From: Comamonas sp.
GTDB lineage: Bacteria; Pseudomonadota; Gammaproteobacteria; Burkholderiales; Burkholderiaceae_C
Assembly: GCA_031277805.1 (NCBI GenBank)
Contig: JAITLR010000017.1
Span: 62,001-126,000, forward strand
Length of the DNA: 64,000 nucleotides
Direction: 5' to 3'
Part shown: positions 54,559-63,190 of the stretch, one piece after another
Layout of the letters: every line of letters starts with the position of its first letter
How positions within the stretch are numbered: position 1 is the stretch's first letter
The notes under the pieces: model-generated
What the model was told of the DNA's origin: nothing
The model's input: the letters and a program-made list of their open reading frames with translations, nothing else
The model's database searches: none
Program-made: the position numbers and the translations under genes

Positions 54559-54897
54559 TTACTGAACCGGGAAAGGATTGTTCTCGTCGCGTGGTGCGTT
54601 GAAGTCAAACGAGGGAGTGGTCTTGATCTCGTACTGGCTGCGATCCTTGCCTTCGATCCATTTGGGAGGTTTGCCGCGGCCGGACCAGGATGCGCCGCTT
54701 TCCGGGTCGTAATACTTGGCTTCGGCCTTTTTCTTTTCCTCGGGTTTCCAGGGGAAGACCTGCTGCACCGTAAAGCCGAAGGTGTCGATCAATTGTTTGA
54801 TGGTAGCCAAGGCCTCCTTGGCCTCGGTGTGGCGCACTTCTTCTATGCGCTTGTCCAGCTCGTTCTTGCGAGCAATGAGTTCTTGGTAGCTAGGCAT
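54559..54897 (-). CDS. H-NS family nucleoid protein
   Basis: A 112-aa H-NS-like protein starting MPSYQELIARKNELDKRIEE, the N-terminal coiled-coil dimerisation part. The C-terminal DNA-binding motif is SWSGRGKPPKWIEGKDRSQY, the betaproteobacterial version of the AT-hook-like loop. Such proteins silence AT-rich DNA. The AT-rich porin gene nearby is a possible target, but that is only a guess. The start is family-typical; a longer frame is not. Confidence 0.88.
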   Translation of the reverse strand: MPSYQELIARKNELDKRIEEVRHTEAKEALATIKQLIDTFGFTVQQVFPWKPEEKKKAEAKYYDPESGASWSGRGKPPKWIEGKDRSQYEIKTTPSFDFNAPRDENNPFPVQ

Positions 54898-55083
54898 CCA
54901 CGGATTCCCATAGTGTGTGATAGGGCGGCTGGTACCGCCTCTGTTCTTGTTTTTTGGCAAACCCCTCATTCTGACCGAAACCGGAATTGTGAACAGCGCG
55001 GATATTGCGTACACAGCATTTGGTCACAGGTTTCGCGTCAGTTTGATGGCCTTTTACACAGGAATCGCTGCCGTTTTCTGACT

Positions 55084-55578
55084 TCATGCGGGCTGTTTTG
55101 GTTGAGCCAGGGACTGCAGCGCAGTTCCCGTCATGCGATAGCGAATCCACTCGGTCTGGGGTAATGCGCCCAGGCTGTCGTAGAACTGGATGGACGGGGT
55201 GTTCCAGTCCAGACAGCTCCATTCAAAGCGGCCGCAGTCTTTTTCCAGGGTAATCTGGGCCAGGCGTTGCAGCAAGGCCTTACCTGCACCATGACCGCGG
55301 GCGTCGGGGGTGATGTACAGATCCTCCAGATACAGGCCATGTTGGCCTTGCCAGGTGGAGTAATTGAAGAAGTACACGGCAAAGCCGATGGGCTTGCCCT
55401 CCACTTCGCAGATCAGGCCGAAGACAGCAGGATGCTCACAAAACAGCGTGCGGCGGACATGCTCGGGCGTGGCCTTGGCCTCATCTTCGGCCTTTTCATA
55501 GATGGCAAGTTCACGCACAAAGTGCAGGATGAGGGCTATGTCCTGCTCGGTGGCGGGGCGGATATTCAGTTGGCTCAT
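55084..55578 (-). CDS. GNAT-family N-acetyltransferase
   Basis: A 164-aa acetyltransferase. Acetyl-CoA binding motif A is LYITPDARGHGAGKALLQRL near residues 91-110. It opens LNIRPATEQDIALILHFVRE, and FEWSCLDWNTPSIQFYDSLG is motif B. It resembles diamine/thialysine acetyltransferases (SpeG/SSAT-like). The substrate is unproven. It is monocistronic, with a palindromic repeat upstream. Confidence 0.87.
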   Translation of the reverse strand: MSQLNIRPATEQDIALILHFVRELAIYEKAEDEAKATPEHVRRTLFCEHPAVFGLICEVEGKPIGFAVYFFNYSTWQGQHGLYLEDLYITPDARGHGAGKALLQRLAQITLEKDCGRFEWSCLDWNTPSIQFYDSLGALPQTEWIRYRMTGTALQSLAQPKQPA

Positions 55579-55596
55579 GAAATAGCAGTGAAAAAT

Positions 55597-55629
55597 GCTG
55601 CAAGCGATTGATGAATAAGCGCTTGCAGC
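55597..55629. repeat. short palindromic repeat, best copy
   Basis: Perfect ten-base arms GCTGCAAGCG (55597-55606) and CGCTTGCAGC (55620-55629) with a 13-base spacer. Placed between the GNAT gene start and the nadM stop, it is the cleanest member of the dispersed family. Confidence 0.75.
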
Positions 55630-55641
55630 TATGGTTTTGTT

Positions 55642-56802
55642 TTAGGCGACCTGCCGCGCTGGCTCATGCTGGGCCAGGGTGATGGGCAGGAACTGGCACA
55701 GGATCTGGAAGTGGTCCTCGAAGAACTCGCTCTCCATCTGAGCAAGATCGGCAATCGGTACCCAGCGGGCCAGGGCGGCATCGTCTGCGCCCTGCACGGG
55801 CGGAAGGCTGGGCTGTACGCCCAGATCCAGGTAGTGCACATGGGTGATGGTACGCCCGCGCAGGCTGCGGTCAGGGTGGTCAAACACCTGCACGGCCTGC
55901 AGCGCGGCCAGCAGATCGGCCTCGCTGACAGCCGAACAGGTTTCCTCGCGCAGCTCGCGCAGGCAGGACTGCCACAGGCTGTCGCGCTGCTCCAGAAAAC
56001 CGCCGGGCATGGCCCACAGGCCCTGGCCGGGTGCGTGGCCGCGCTGAATCAGCAGTACCTGGTCCTTGCCCTTGGCATGGCAGCGCAGCAGCGCATCCAC
56101 GGTCACAAACACGGGCGAGTATGGCGCCTTGGCCCAGGCCTCTTTGTAGGCCTGCAACATATGCCACTCTTTTTGCATGCGCACATACAGCGGCGTATGG
56201 GCCCAGCGGCGCAAAAAGGCCAGCGTGCTCGCCGGCATCTGGCTGGAGAGCTTGGTCAGTGCAGCCTCCATGGCCTCGGGCGAGCCCGAGCCTTCGCCAA
56301 AGAAGATTTCGCGCAGCGGCGTGGCATCGAACTGGCCCAGGCGCGGCAGGCTGATCAGCTCCCAGCCCGGAAAGCGCGCCAGATAGCTGCTGCTGGAGTC
56401 CTTGAAGTGGCCGACCAGGGCCACGCTGGCGCCTTCGGGCACATGGCTGGCCACGGCGTCGCGCACGGCCTGTACCCACAGCGGCTCGTTGTAATAGTCG
56501 CGCACGGGCACGCAGTGCAGACGTTCTGCGTCCTCTTTCGATAGCGCATCGCGCATCATCTGCGCGCGTTCCTGCCAGCTGAAGGGGTTCTTGGGATTGG
56601 GTGCCTGCCAGGCGCTGCCCAGCACCACCACAACCTGGCGTGCGCGCTCCAGTGCGGCGCGCAGCAGCGCCATATGGCCGTTGTGCAGCGGCTGAAAGCG
56701 GCCTATCAGCACGGCGGTATGCAGGGGCACCGAGGTCGGCAAAGTCTCAGGAGCGGCGGAAAGAACACGCTTGCTGAGGGTGTGGGAACTGGCTTGAGGC
56801 AT
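55642..56802 (-). CDS. nadM: bifunctional NMN adenylyltransferase / Nudix hydrolase
   Basis: A 386-aa fusion. The N-terminal nucleotidyltransferase domain (about 28-210) has GRFQPLHNGH (34-43), which joins NMN and ATP to NAD. The C-terminal Nudix domain (about 245-370) has GGFLEQRDSLWQSCLRELRE as its box, with the catalytic Glu residues kept though the usual Gly is Cys. Related fusions have ADP-ribose pyrophosphatase activity. It belongs to the NAD salvage cluster here. A 33-residue longer frame exists, but MPQASSHT is preferred. Confidence 0.9.
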   Translation of the reverse strand: MPQASSHTLSKRVLSAAPETLPTSVPLHTAVLIGRFQPLHNGHMALLRAALERARQVVVVLGSAWQAPNPKNPFSWQERAQMMRDALSKEDAERLHCVPVRDYYNEPLWVQAVRDAVASHVPEGASVALVGHFKDSSSSYLARFPGWELISLPRLGQFDATPLREIFFGEGSGSPEAMEAALTKLSSQMPASTLAFLRRWAHTPLYVRMQKEWHMLQAYKEAWAKAPYSPVFVTVDALLRCHAKGKDQVLLIQRGHAPGQGLWAMPGGFLEQRDSLWQSCLRELREETCSAVSEADLLAALQAVQVFDHPDRSLRGRTITHVHYLDLGVQPSLPPVQGADDAALARWVPIADLAQMESEFFEDHFQILCQFLPITLAQHEPARQVA

Positions 56803-56859
56803 GAGAGCAAAACCCGTACAGAAATCAATGCCTCGAAGGGCAGATATTGGTCGAAAGTG

Positions 56860-56893
56860 GCTGTAGCGCTTATTAGATAAGCGCCGGCAGCTC
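56860..56893. repeat. short palindromic repeat upstream of nadM
   Basis: GCTGTAGCGCTTATTAGATA and AGCGCCGGCAGCTC form an imperfect stem of the dispersed family. It lies in the 210-base gap between nadE and nadM, where nothing else is clear. Confidence 0.55.
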
Positions 56894-57012
56894 ACTTTTT
56901 AGAGGTGTTCCCACGGGCTTGAGGCCGTGTTGCTCGGCCTTGCGGCTTTGCACTTCGCCTCCATTGCAAGCCTTGGGGTTGCGCTGTTGTGGGAGCGTCT
57001 CTGAATCGACAC

Positions 57013-58716
57013 TTACTCATAGTGTGCCGCAATTGGCATTTGCCGGCCCGTGCCAAAGGCACGTGGGCGCACACGCAGCATGGGTGGAGCCTGGCGGCGC
57101 TTGTATTCGCTGCGGAACACCAGCTTTTGCACGCGGGCAATGGTCTCGGGCCCGCCGCTCTGTTGTCTGAGCTGCTCCACAAATGCGGCGGCCTGCTCGT
57201 ATTCCTTGCCGGGCAGGTGCTGGCCTTCGATATGCCATTTGAGAATTTCGTCCAGCACGGGGTAGGGCGGCAAGCTGTCCTCGTCCTTCTGACCGGGCGC
57301 CAGCTCTGCCGAGGGCGGCTTGTCGATGATGGCTTGCGGAATCAGCTCGCGGCCTGCGTGCTGGTTGATGTGACGCGACAGCTCGAAAACCTCGGTCTTG
57401 TACAGATCGCCCAGCAGGCCCAGGCCGCCGTTGGTGTCGCCATACAGCGTGCAGTAGCCCACGGACACTTCGGACTTGTTGCCCGTGGTCAGCAGCAGGT
57501 GGCCGAAGGCGTTGGAAAACTCCATCAGCGTGGTGCCGCGTGCGCGGGCCTGCAGATTTTCCAGTGCCAGGCCCTTGAGCGGCTCGCCAAAACTGGCCTC
57601 GAACTGGCGCGCATAGGTGGTGACCAGCTCCTTGATGGGGTGCTCATAGAGCTTGATGCCCAGATTGCGGCATAGATCCACCGAATCATCGACCGAGCCG
57701 GCCGAGGAATAGCTGGACGGCATGGTGATGCCGACCACGTTGTCCGCGCCCAGCGCATCTACCGCCAGGGCCATGGTCAGTGCCGAGTCGATGCCGCCCG
57801 AGCTGCCCACCACGATCTGCTTGAAGCCGCAGCGCCGTGCATAGTCGCGCAGACCCAGCACGATCTGCTGGCGGTAGAACTCCATGGTAGGCAGGCCCTG
57901 CACGGGCACGGCCTTGAAAGGTGTGCCATTCACGTTCTGAAAGCGGCCGTCGTCGCCCAGCTCCAGTGTGCAGATGTCTTCTTCAAAACGCCTGGCTTCG
58001 AACACCACACCGGCTTCTGGCTCGACGGCAAACGATGCGCCATCAAAAACGATCTGGTCCTGCCCGCCGATCTGGTTCACATAAAGGATGGGCAGCTTGT
58101 GGCGCGCTGCAGCCTGGGTGAAGACCTCGTGGCGCTGCTCGCGTTTGCCCAGGTGGCTGGGGCTGGCGTTGATGCTGACGACCATGTCCGGCGCGGCGTC
58201 GCCCATGCGCGAGAAGGGGTTGGTCGCATAGTCCGCGCCCTCATCGTTCCAGCCGTCTTCGCAGACCAGAAAGCCCACCTGGCAATGGCCTATGCGCAGC
58301 ACCTTGGCCGTGTCGGCGCCTGGCTCGAAGTGGCGGCGCTCGTCAAAGATGTTGTAGGTGGGCAGCAGCTGCTTGTCGTACTGCAGGCGAATCTGTCCGT
58401 CCTTGAGCACCAGCAGGCTGTTGTGCAGCGGCTTGCCCGGCCCTTTGTGGCGCGTGGGCGCACCTACCACCCAGTGCAGACCAGGAAATTCGCGTGTGGT
58501 GGCCAGCAGTTCCTGCAGGCCGGTATCGAGGCGCTGCAAAAAGCTGGGTTCGTCCAGCATGTCGCCGGGATAGTAGCCGGACAGCGACAGCTCGGAAAAA
58601 ACGACCAGGTCGGCCTGTTCGGCAGCGGCCTTGGCGGCGGCTTCACGCATGCGGCGGATATTGCCGCTGACATCGCCCACCATGTAGTTGAGCTGGGCAA
58701 GGGTGACTTTCAACAT
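57013..58716 (-). CDS. nadE: glutamine-dependent NAD+ synthetase
   Basis: A 567-aa enzyme that amidates nicotinate adenine dinucleotide to NAD. The N-terminal carbon-nitrogen hydrolase domain supplies ammonia from glutamine, with catalytic Glu42 (FSELSLSGY), Lys115 (YDKQLLPTY) and Cys152 (LVCEDGWND). The C-terminal synthetase domain has the PP-loop SGGIDS (306-311) and TGNKSEVSVGY. GGAGAGAC precedes the start MLKVTLAQ. It follows pncB at 27 bases and precedes nadM, in one strand. Confidence 0.96.
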   Translation of the reverse strand: MLKVTLAQLNYMVGDVSGNIRRMREAAAKAAAEQADLVVFSELSLSGYYPGDMLDEPSFLQRLDTGLQELLATTREFPGLHWVVGAPTRHKGPGKPLHNSLLVLKDGQIRLQYDKQLLPTYNIFDERRHFEPGADTAKVLRIGHCQVGFLVCEDGWNDEGADYATNPFSRMGDAAPDMVVSINASPSHLGKREQRHEVFTQAAARHKLPILYVNQIGGQDQIVFDGASFAVEPEAGVVFEARRFEEDICTLELGDDGRFQNVNGTPFKAVPVQGLPTMEFYRQQIVLGLRDYARRCGFKQIVVGSSGGIDSALTMALAVDALGADNVVGITMPSSYSSAGSVDDSVDLCRNLGIKLYEHPIKELVTTYARQFEASFGEPLKGLALENLQARARGTTLMEFSNAFGHLLLTTGNKSEVSVGYCTLYGDTNGGLGLLGDLYKTEVFELSRHINQHAGRELIPQAIIDKPPSAELAPGQKDEDSLPPYPVLDEILKWHIEGQHLPGKEYEQAAAFVEQLRQQSGGPETIARVQKLVFRSEYKRRQAPPMLRVRPRAFGTGRQMPIAAHYE

Positions 58717-58743
58717 GCTGTCTCTCCGGGTCATGGTTGGTGT

Positions 58744-59949
58744 TCAGACGGCCTTGGTTGCGGGCTCGGGAATATTGAAGACCTGGCGCAGATAGGCCAG
58801 ATAGGTCTCGTCATTGCACAGCGTCTTGCCGGGCGAGTCCGAAATCTTGGCCACGGGCTGGCCGTTGGCGTGAGTAAGCTTCATCACGATATTGATGGTT
58901 TCCAGGCCCATGTCGTTGGTTAGGCGGGTGCCTATGCCGAAGCCGCACTGGATACGGTCGGCAAAGCGGTGATAGAGAGCCAGGGCCGTGTCTAGATTCA
59001 GTCCGTCCGAGAAGACCAGACGCTTGTTCTGCGGGTCGATGCGCAGTTGGGCATAGTGGGCCAGGGCTTTTTCGCCCCACTCGAAGGGGTCACCGGAGTC
59101 ATGGCGCAGGCCGTCGAACAGCTTGGCGAAGTACATATCGAAGTCGGCCAGAAATGCGTCCATGCCCACGGTATCGGTCAGGGCGATACCGAGGTCGCCG
59201 CGGTATTCCTGCACCCAGTCTTCGAGTGCTGCGACCTGGAAGTCGCGCAGCCGTACGCCCAGTGCCTGATAGCTTTGCAGATATTCATGGGCCATGGTGC
59301 CTATGGGCACCAGATTCAGGTCGCGGGCCAGCAGCACATTGGATGTGCCCTTGAACCACTGTGAGGTTTCCTGCGCAAAGGCCTGCACCACCTCGCGCTG
59401 CCAGGTCCCCGAAAAGCGGCGGCGCACGCCGAAGTCAAACAGCTCGAAGGGGTTGCGCAGCTTGGCTTCCACGGCCAGATGCTTGAGCTGCTCGATCTTG
59501 AGTGCCAGCCGCTTGCGCCCCTCGGTGAGAGCGGCCTCGGCATCGAAACGGCGAAAGTACAGCTCGTTGACGATGGCCAGCACGTAGATCTCGAAGCCCA
59601 TCACATGCACCTGCGGGCCGCGAGCCACGATGTGCAGGGTGTCGCCCTCGGCCCAGGCCTGGATGAAGGCGCGCTGGAACTGGAATATGCGCAGAAAGTC
59701 GATGAAGTCGCTCTTCATGAAGCGCAGGCTGGCCAGATAGTCCAGATCCTCCTGCGTAAAGCGCAGGCTGCACAGGGCATCCAGCTCCTGATTCACCTCG
59801 GGCAGCAGCTCTGTCAGAGGGAAATCGGTGGGTGTGCGGCAGACAAATTCATATTCAGCCTCGGTCTGGGGGTGGCGGTGCAGCATGGCCTGCCACATGG
59901 TGAATTTGTAGAGGTCGGTATCCAGCAGGCTGGTGATGATGGGAGTCAT
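58744..59949 (-). CDS. pncB: nicotinate phosphoribosyltransferase
   Basis: A 401-aa enzyme that converts nicotinate and PRPP to nicotinate mononucleotide. Motifs are [20 protein letters not shown] at residues 6-25, [33 protein letters not shown], and [14 protein letters not shown] near the PRPP site. The start [10 protein letters not shown] matches the family. It lies between pncA and nadE in the salvage cluster. Confidence 0.96.
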   Translation of the reverse strand: MTPIITSLLDTDLYKFTMWQAMLHRHPQTEAEYEFVCRTPTDFPLTELLPEVNQELDALCSLRFTQEDLDYLASLRFMKSDFIDFLRIFQFQRAFIQAWAEGDTLHIVARGPQVHVMGFEIYVLAIVNELYFRRFDAEAALTEGRKRLALKIEQLKHLAVEAKLRNPFELFDFGVRRRFSGTWQREVVQAFAQETSQWFKGTSNVLLARDLNLVPIGTMAHEYLQSYQALGVRLRDFQVAALEDWVQEYRGDLGIALTDTVGMDAFLADFDMYFAKLFDGLRHDSGDPFEWGEKALAHYAQLRIDPQNKRLVFSDGLNLDTALALYHRFADRIQCGFGIGTRLTNDMGLETINIVMKLTHANGQPVAKISDSPGKTLCNDETYLAYLRQVFNIPEPATKAV

Positions 59950-59965
59950 GCCGTTTTTCTTTTCA

Positions 59966-60010
59966 AAAATAGGAGCTGCTAGCGCTTTATTTATAGGCGC
60001 TTGGGGCTGA
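59966..60010. repeat. short palindromic repeat between pncA and pncB
   Basis: AGGAGCTGCTAGCGCTTTAT then AGGCGCTTGGGGCTG is another copy of the dispersed family. It overlaps the region just 5' of pncB. Confidence 0.6.
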
Positions 60011-60016
60011 TTTGTC

Positions 60017-60877
60017 TCATAAACCAAAGCTGGCGCTGGTTTCGCAGCGTACACCGAGTGTCTGCATGCGTTGCAGGAAGTCGGTGTGGGCGGATTCGAA
60101 GCCGCCCACGGGACTCATGCAGTCCGTCAGCAGCACGATGCGCGAGAAGTCCTGGGCACCCCAGTTCTCCACAATGTGCTCGGTCGTGGCGCGTACGCAG
60201 TGGCTGCTGGCCTCACCGGCAATGACCAGGTGGTCGCAGTCGCGCAGCTGGGCCAGCAAGGCGGTGTTCAGACCGGTTTCGGGGTCTTGCGGGTCGGGCA
60301 CTTCAGCGCGGACGGCGCTGTAGTGCTCGGTCCAGGGATTCATGCCTTTGAAGATATGGTGTGCGGCGCGCAGCTGGCTCTCTTCCCAGTTGCGGCAGGC
60401 TTTGAGCACGCTGGCGTGCACGCCATGGCCCCAGCTGCCGATTTCGCAGTGCATGGGCCAGACCATCAGCGTGTAGCTGCCCTGGGCTTCGAGCTGGTCC
60501 AGATAGGCCAGGGTCCGCTCGCGCTCGGCGCTGTTGCGCGGCGCAAAGTCGCCGGCACGCACTTGCGCGGCGGTGATCTGGGTAAAAGGCGTGACGGCTG
60601 CGCCATCGCGCTGCTGCCAGAAGGCAGGGTGGGCAATGTCATAAGCCTGGTGCGAATCCAGGGTGACGGTGATCTGGTCGATGCTTGCGGCGTGGGCCGT
60701 GATCCAGTTCGCCAAACGCAGCATGTCTTCATGCGCACCCGCTACCGGCAGCACCGGTGCGTGAACGGCTTCAGGGACCTGGCCTGGGTTGGAATAGGCG
60801 GGCAACCAGTTGTCCGGCAGGTCGCAGAAGTCGTTTTGCGGATCAATGATGAGTAGCTGTGTGCTGCGGGTGCTCAT
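60017..60877 (-). CDS. pncA: nicotinamidase (isochorismatase-fold cysteine hydrolase)
   Basis: A 286-aa amidase that turns nicotinamide into nicotinate. Catalytic Asp12 is in [10 protein letters not shown], the metal site is in [26 protein letters not shown] carries a further histidine, and the nucleophile is the Cys in [12 protein letters not shown] near residue 227. It is longer than enterobacterial PncA and closer to the extended form. The start MSTRSTQL is chosen because GGAAG lies nine bases upstream; a start three codons earlier (60886) is possible. It heads the NAD salvage cluster and diverges from nrtR. Confidence 0.92.
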   Translation of the reverse strand: MSTRSTQLLIIDPQNDFCDLPDNWLPAYSNPGQVPEAVHAPVLPVAGAHEDMLRLANWITAHAASIDQITVTLDSHQAYDIAHPAFWQQRDGAAVTPFTQITAAQVRAGDFAPRNSAERERTLAYLDQLEAQGSYTLMVWPMHCEIGSWGHGVHASVLKACRNWEESQLRAAHHIFKGMNPWTEHYSAVRAEVPDPQDPETGLNTALLAQLRDCDHLVIAGEASSHCVRATTEHIVENWGAQDFSRIVLLTDCMSPVGGFESAHTDFLQRMQTLGVRCETSASFGL

Positions 60878-60921
60878 GGTTTTCATCTTCCGTGCTTAAT
60901 GCAATGGCTGCAGTCTAAAAC

Positions 60922-60972
60922 ACTTAAATTAAAAATGCAACTAAGTAAATTCAAGTGATTGTGAAATAATCA
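60922..60972. promoter_or_regulatory. candidate NrtR operator region
   Basis: AT-rich divergent pncA/nrtR spacer with inverted ACTTAAATT (60922-60930) and AATTCAAGT (60948-60956), plus TGATT-N7-AATCA (60956-60972). Either may be the NrtR site. Neither was checked against a known matrix. Confidence 0.45.
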
Positions 60973-61000
60973 ACGAAATGAAAAAGTAGTTGGTAAAAAA

Positions 61001-61684
61001 ATGAATCAAACTAATGGGTCCAGGGCATCGGTGCATGTCAGCGTGGATGTGGTGCTGCTGACCCTCATTGAGCAAGAGCTGCATGCCGTGCTGCTGCGGC
61101 GCGCGGCAGCGCCATTTGCGGGTGTCTGGGCGCTCCCGGGTGGCTATATCCATGCCGATGAGGATGCCGATGCCAAGGCCAGCGCGGCGCGGGTGCTCCG
61201 GAGCAAGGTGGGTATCGAAGGGGCTTATCTGGAGCAGCTGGCCACATTCACCGGCCCGGCACGCGACCCGCGCGGCTGGTCGGTGGCGATTGCCTACTGC
61301 GCCTTGCTGCCGGTGCAGAACCTGCCGCCAGAGCGTGAAGACATCAGAGTGGTGGCCGTGTCTGCGCTGCCCCAGCTGCCGTTTGATCATCGCTCCATCC
61401 TGAATGCAGCGCTGGCGCGCGTGCGCAGCAAAAGCCTGTATTCGTCCTTGCCTGTGCATCTGTGCGGCGAGGCCTTTACGCTGCCGCAACTGCAGCAGGT
61501 CTATGAAAACGTGTTGGGCGAGCCGCTGAACAAGGTCAGCTTTCGCCGCAAGATGGATGAAATGGATTGGCTGGAGGCTGTGCCCGGTGCAATGTTGGGA
61601 GGAGGGGCGCACAGGCCCGCCCAGCTTTATCGCGTCAAGCCAGCCTTCAGGCAGGAACTGGCGCTGAGCCCCAGAGGCCTTTGA
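61001..61684 (+). CDS. nrtR: NrtR-type Nudix-related regulator of NAD metabolism
   Basis: A 227-aa protein with an N-terminal Nudix fold (about 10-140) and a C-terminal winged-helix (about 145-220; FTLPQLQQVYENVLGEPLNK, SFRRKMDEM). The Nudix box reads GGYIHADEDADAKASAARVL, and the catalytic REUxEE pattern is lost, as expected for a sensor that binds ADP-ribose or related NAD metabolites instead of hydrolysing them. It is divergent from pncA and next to pncB, nadE and nadM, so it very likely represses this cluster. Confidence 0.9.
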   Translation: MNQTNGSRASVHVSVDVVLLTLIEQELHAVLLRRAAAPFAGVWALPGGYIHADEDADAKASAARVLRSKVGIEGAYLEQLATFTGPARDPRGWSVAIAYCALLPVQNLPPEREDIRVVAVSALPQLPFDHRSILNAALARVRSKSLYSSLPVHLCGEAFTLPQLQQVYENVLGEPLNKVSFRRKMDEMDWLEAVPGAMLGGGAHRPAQLYRVKPAFRQELALSPRGL

Positions 61685-61834
61685 GTTCGGCATAAAAATA
61701 CTCGCATTGCTGAATCTTCAGGCGGATTGGGCTGCTGGACCAAGCTGGCAATGACTTCTGTGAAGAGGGGTGCAGACGCGATGGCAAGCCTGTGCCCAAG
61801 TGCCACGCAATGCGGTCAATTACAGGTGCAAGAA

Positions 61835-61858
61835 AAAAGCCACCCGAGGGTGGCTTTT
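61835..61858 (-). terminator. Rho-independent terminator of metK
   Basis: An 11-base perfect stem AAAAGCCACCC / GGGTGGCTTTT with a two-base centre and a U-run on the minus strand, 14 bases after the metK stop. It also faces the convergent nrtR gene. Confidence 0.9.
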
Positions 61859-61871
61859 GGAAGGCAGTGGG

Positions 61872-63059
61872 TTATTTCAGCCCGGCCGCTGCACGCAGCG
61901 CGGCAGCCTTGTCCGTACGTTCCCAGGTGAACTCGGGCTCTTCGCGGCCGAAGTGACCATAGGCAGCGGTCTTGCTATAGATGGGGCGCAGCAGATCCAG
62001 CATCTGGATGATGCCCTTGGGACGCAGGTCAAAGTGAGCTGCCACCAGCTTGGCGATTTCCGCATCGGGAATCACACCCGTGCCTTCGGTGTACACGGTG
62101 ATGTTCATAGGGCGGGCCACGCCGATGGCGTAAGCCACCTGCACCTGGCACTGGCGCGCCAGACCGGCAGCCACCACGTTCTTGGCCACATAGCGGGCGG
62201 CGTAGGCGGCCGAGCGGTCCACCTTGGTTGGGTCCTTGCCGGAGAATGCACCGCCGCCATGGGGGCAGGCACCGCCGTAAGTGTCCACAATGATCTTGCG
62301 GCCGGTCAGGCCGCAGTCGCCCTGAGGACCACCCACGACGAAGCGGCCCGTGGGGTTGATCAGGTACTTGGTGTCTTGCAGCCACTCGGAGGGCAGCACA
62401 GGCTTGATGATCTCTTCGATGATGGCTTCGGTGAACGATGCCTTCATCTTGGTTGCTGTTTCCGACTGATCGGGGCTGTGCTGGGTGGACAGCACCACGG
62501 TGTCGATGCTGTGGGGCTTGCCATCCACATAGCGCAGGGTCACCTGGCTCTTGGCGTCGGGGCGCAGGAAGGGCAGGCGGCCATCCTTGCGCAGCTGGGC
62601 CTGACGTTCCATCAGGCGGTGTGCGTAATAGATGGGCGCGGGCATCAGCTCGGGCGTTTCGTCGCAGGCGTAGCCGAACATCAGGCCTTGGTCGCCGGCA
62701 CCGGTATTCAGCTCGTCATCGCTGGCCTTGTCCACGCCCTGGGCGATGTCCTGGCTTTGCTTGTCATAGGCCACCAGCACGGAGCAGCCCTTGTAGTCGA
62801 TGCCGTATTCGGTGTTGTCGTAACCGATGCGCTTGATGGTGTCGCGTGCGACCTGGATGTAGTCCACATTCGCGCCGGTGGTGATTTCACCAGCCAATAC
62901 CACCAGACCGGTGTTGGTCAGTGTCTCGGCTGCCACGCGGCTGTGCGGGTCTTGGGTGAAAATAGCGTCCAGAATCGCGTCGGAGATCTGGTCCGCCACC
63001 TTGTCTGGATGGCCTTCAGAAACCGATTCCGAGGTGAACAGAAAATCGCTGTTTGCCAT
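61872..63059 (-). CDS. metK: S-adenosylmethionine synthetase
   Basis: A 395-aa enzyme that makes S-adenosylmethionine from methionine and ATP. It opens with [23 protein letters not shown] site residues lie in [12 protein letters not shown], the signature [19 protein letters not shown] is present, and it ends in the usual helical region. Full length. AAGGAG lies 10 bases before the ATG and may be masked by an upstream fold. Monocistronic, with its own terminator. Confidence 0.98.
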   Translation of the reverse strand: MANSDFLFTSESVSEGHPDKVADQISDAILDAIFTQDPHSRVAAETLTNTGLVVLAGEITTGANVDYIQVARDTIKRIGYDNTEYGIDYKGCSVLVAYDKQSQDIAQGVDKASDDELNTGAGDQGLMFGYACDETPELMPAPIYYAHRLMERQAQLRKDGRLPFLRPDAKSQVTLRYVDGKPHSIDTVVLSTQHSPDQSETATKMKASFTEAIIEEIIKPVLPSEWLQDTKYLINPTGRFVVGGPQGDCGLTGRKIIVDTYGGACPHGGGAFSGKDPTKVDRSAAYAARYVAKNVVAAGLARQCQVQVAYAIGVARPMNITVYTEGTGVIPDAEIAKLVAAHFDLRPKGIIQMLDLLRPIYSKTAAYGHFGREEPEFTWERTDKAAALRAAAGLK

Positions 63060-63115
63060 AAATGAAAAACTCCTTCAGTACTTGGGCAATTGCGTTGCCC
63101 GAGCCTTCAGGAGCC
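63060..63115 (-). promoter_or_regulatory. metK 5' leader with Shine-Dalgarno-sequestering fold
   Basis: In the mRNA, CUCCU (63113-63109) can pair with the ribosome-binding AGGAG (63074-63070), enclosing a hairpin with GGGCAA / TTGCCC arms (63100-63084). It does not match any SAM riboswitch class that I can recognise. A translational switch is possible. Confidence 0.4.
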
Positions 63116-63159
63116 TGGCGAACGCTTTAGCAGTTTTGTTTTTACGTCGCCCTGCAAGT

Positions 63160-63170
63160 TGCTCTTTAAC
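63160..63170 (+). promoter_or_regulatory. boxA-like sequence upstream of the acyltransferase gene
   Basis: TGCTCTTTAAC matches the core of the Nus-factor boxA antitermination signal in the sense direction of the gene that follows. It could be chance. Confidence 0.25.
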
Positions 63171-63190
63171 TCAGCGACCCGCCTATTCTA

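Noticed and set aside
54340..55164. Open frame of 274 codons covering the H-NS-like gene antisense
   Set aside because: No conserved motif. The minus strand holds a recognisable H-NS protein and the end of a GNAT gene.
63060..63190. Known SAM or SAH riboswitch upstream of metK
   Set aside because: The sequence lacks the conserved cores of the SAM and SAH classes I know. Only a generic Shine-Dalgarno-masking fold is seen.
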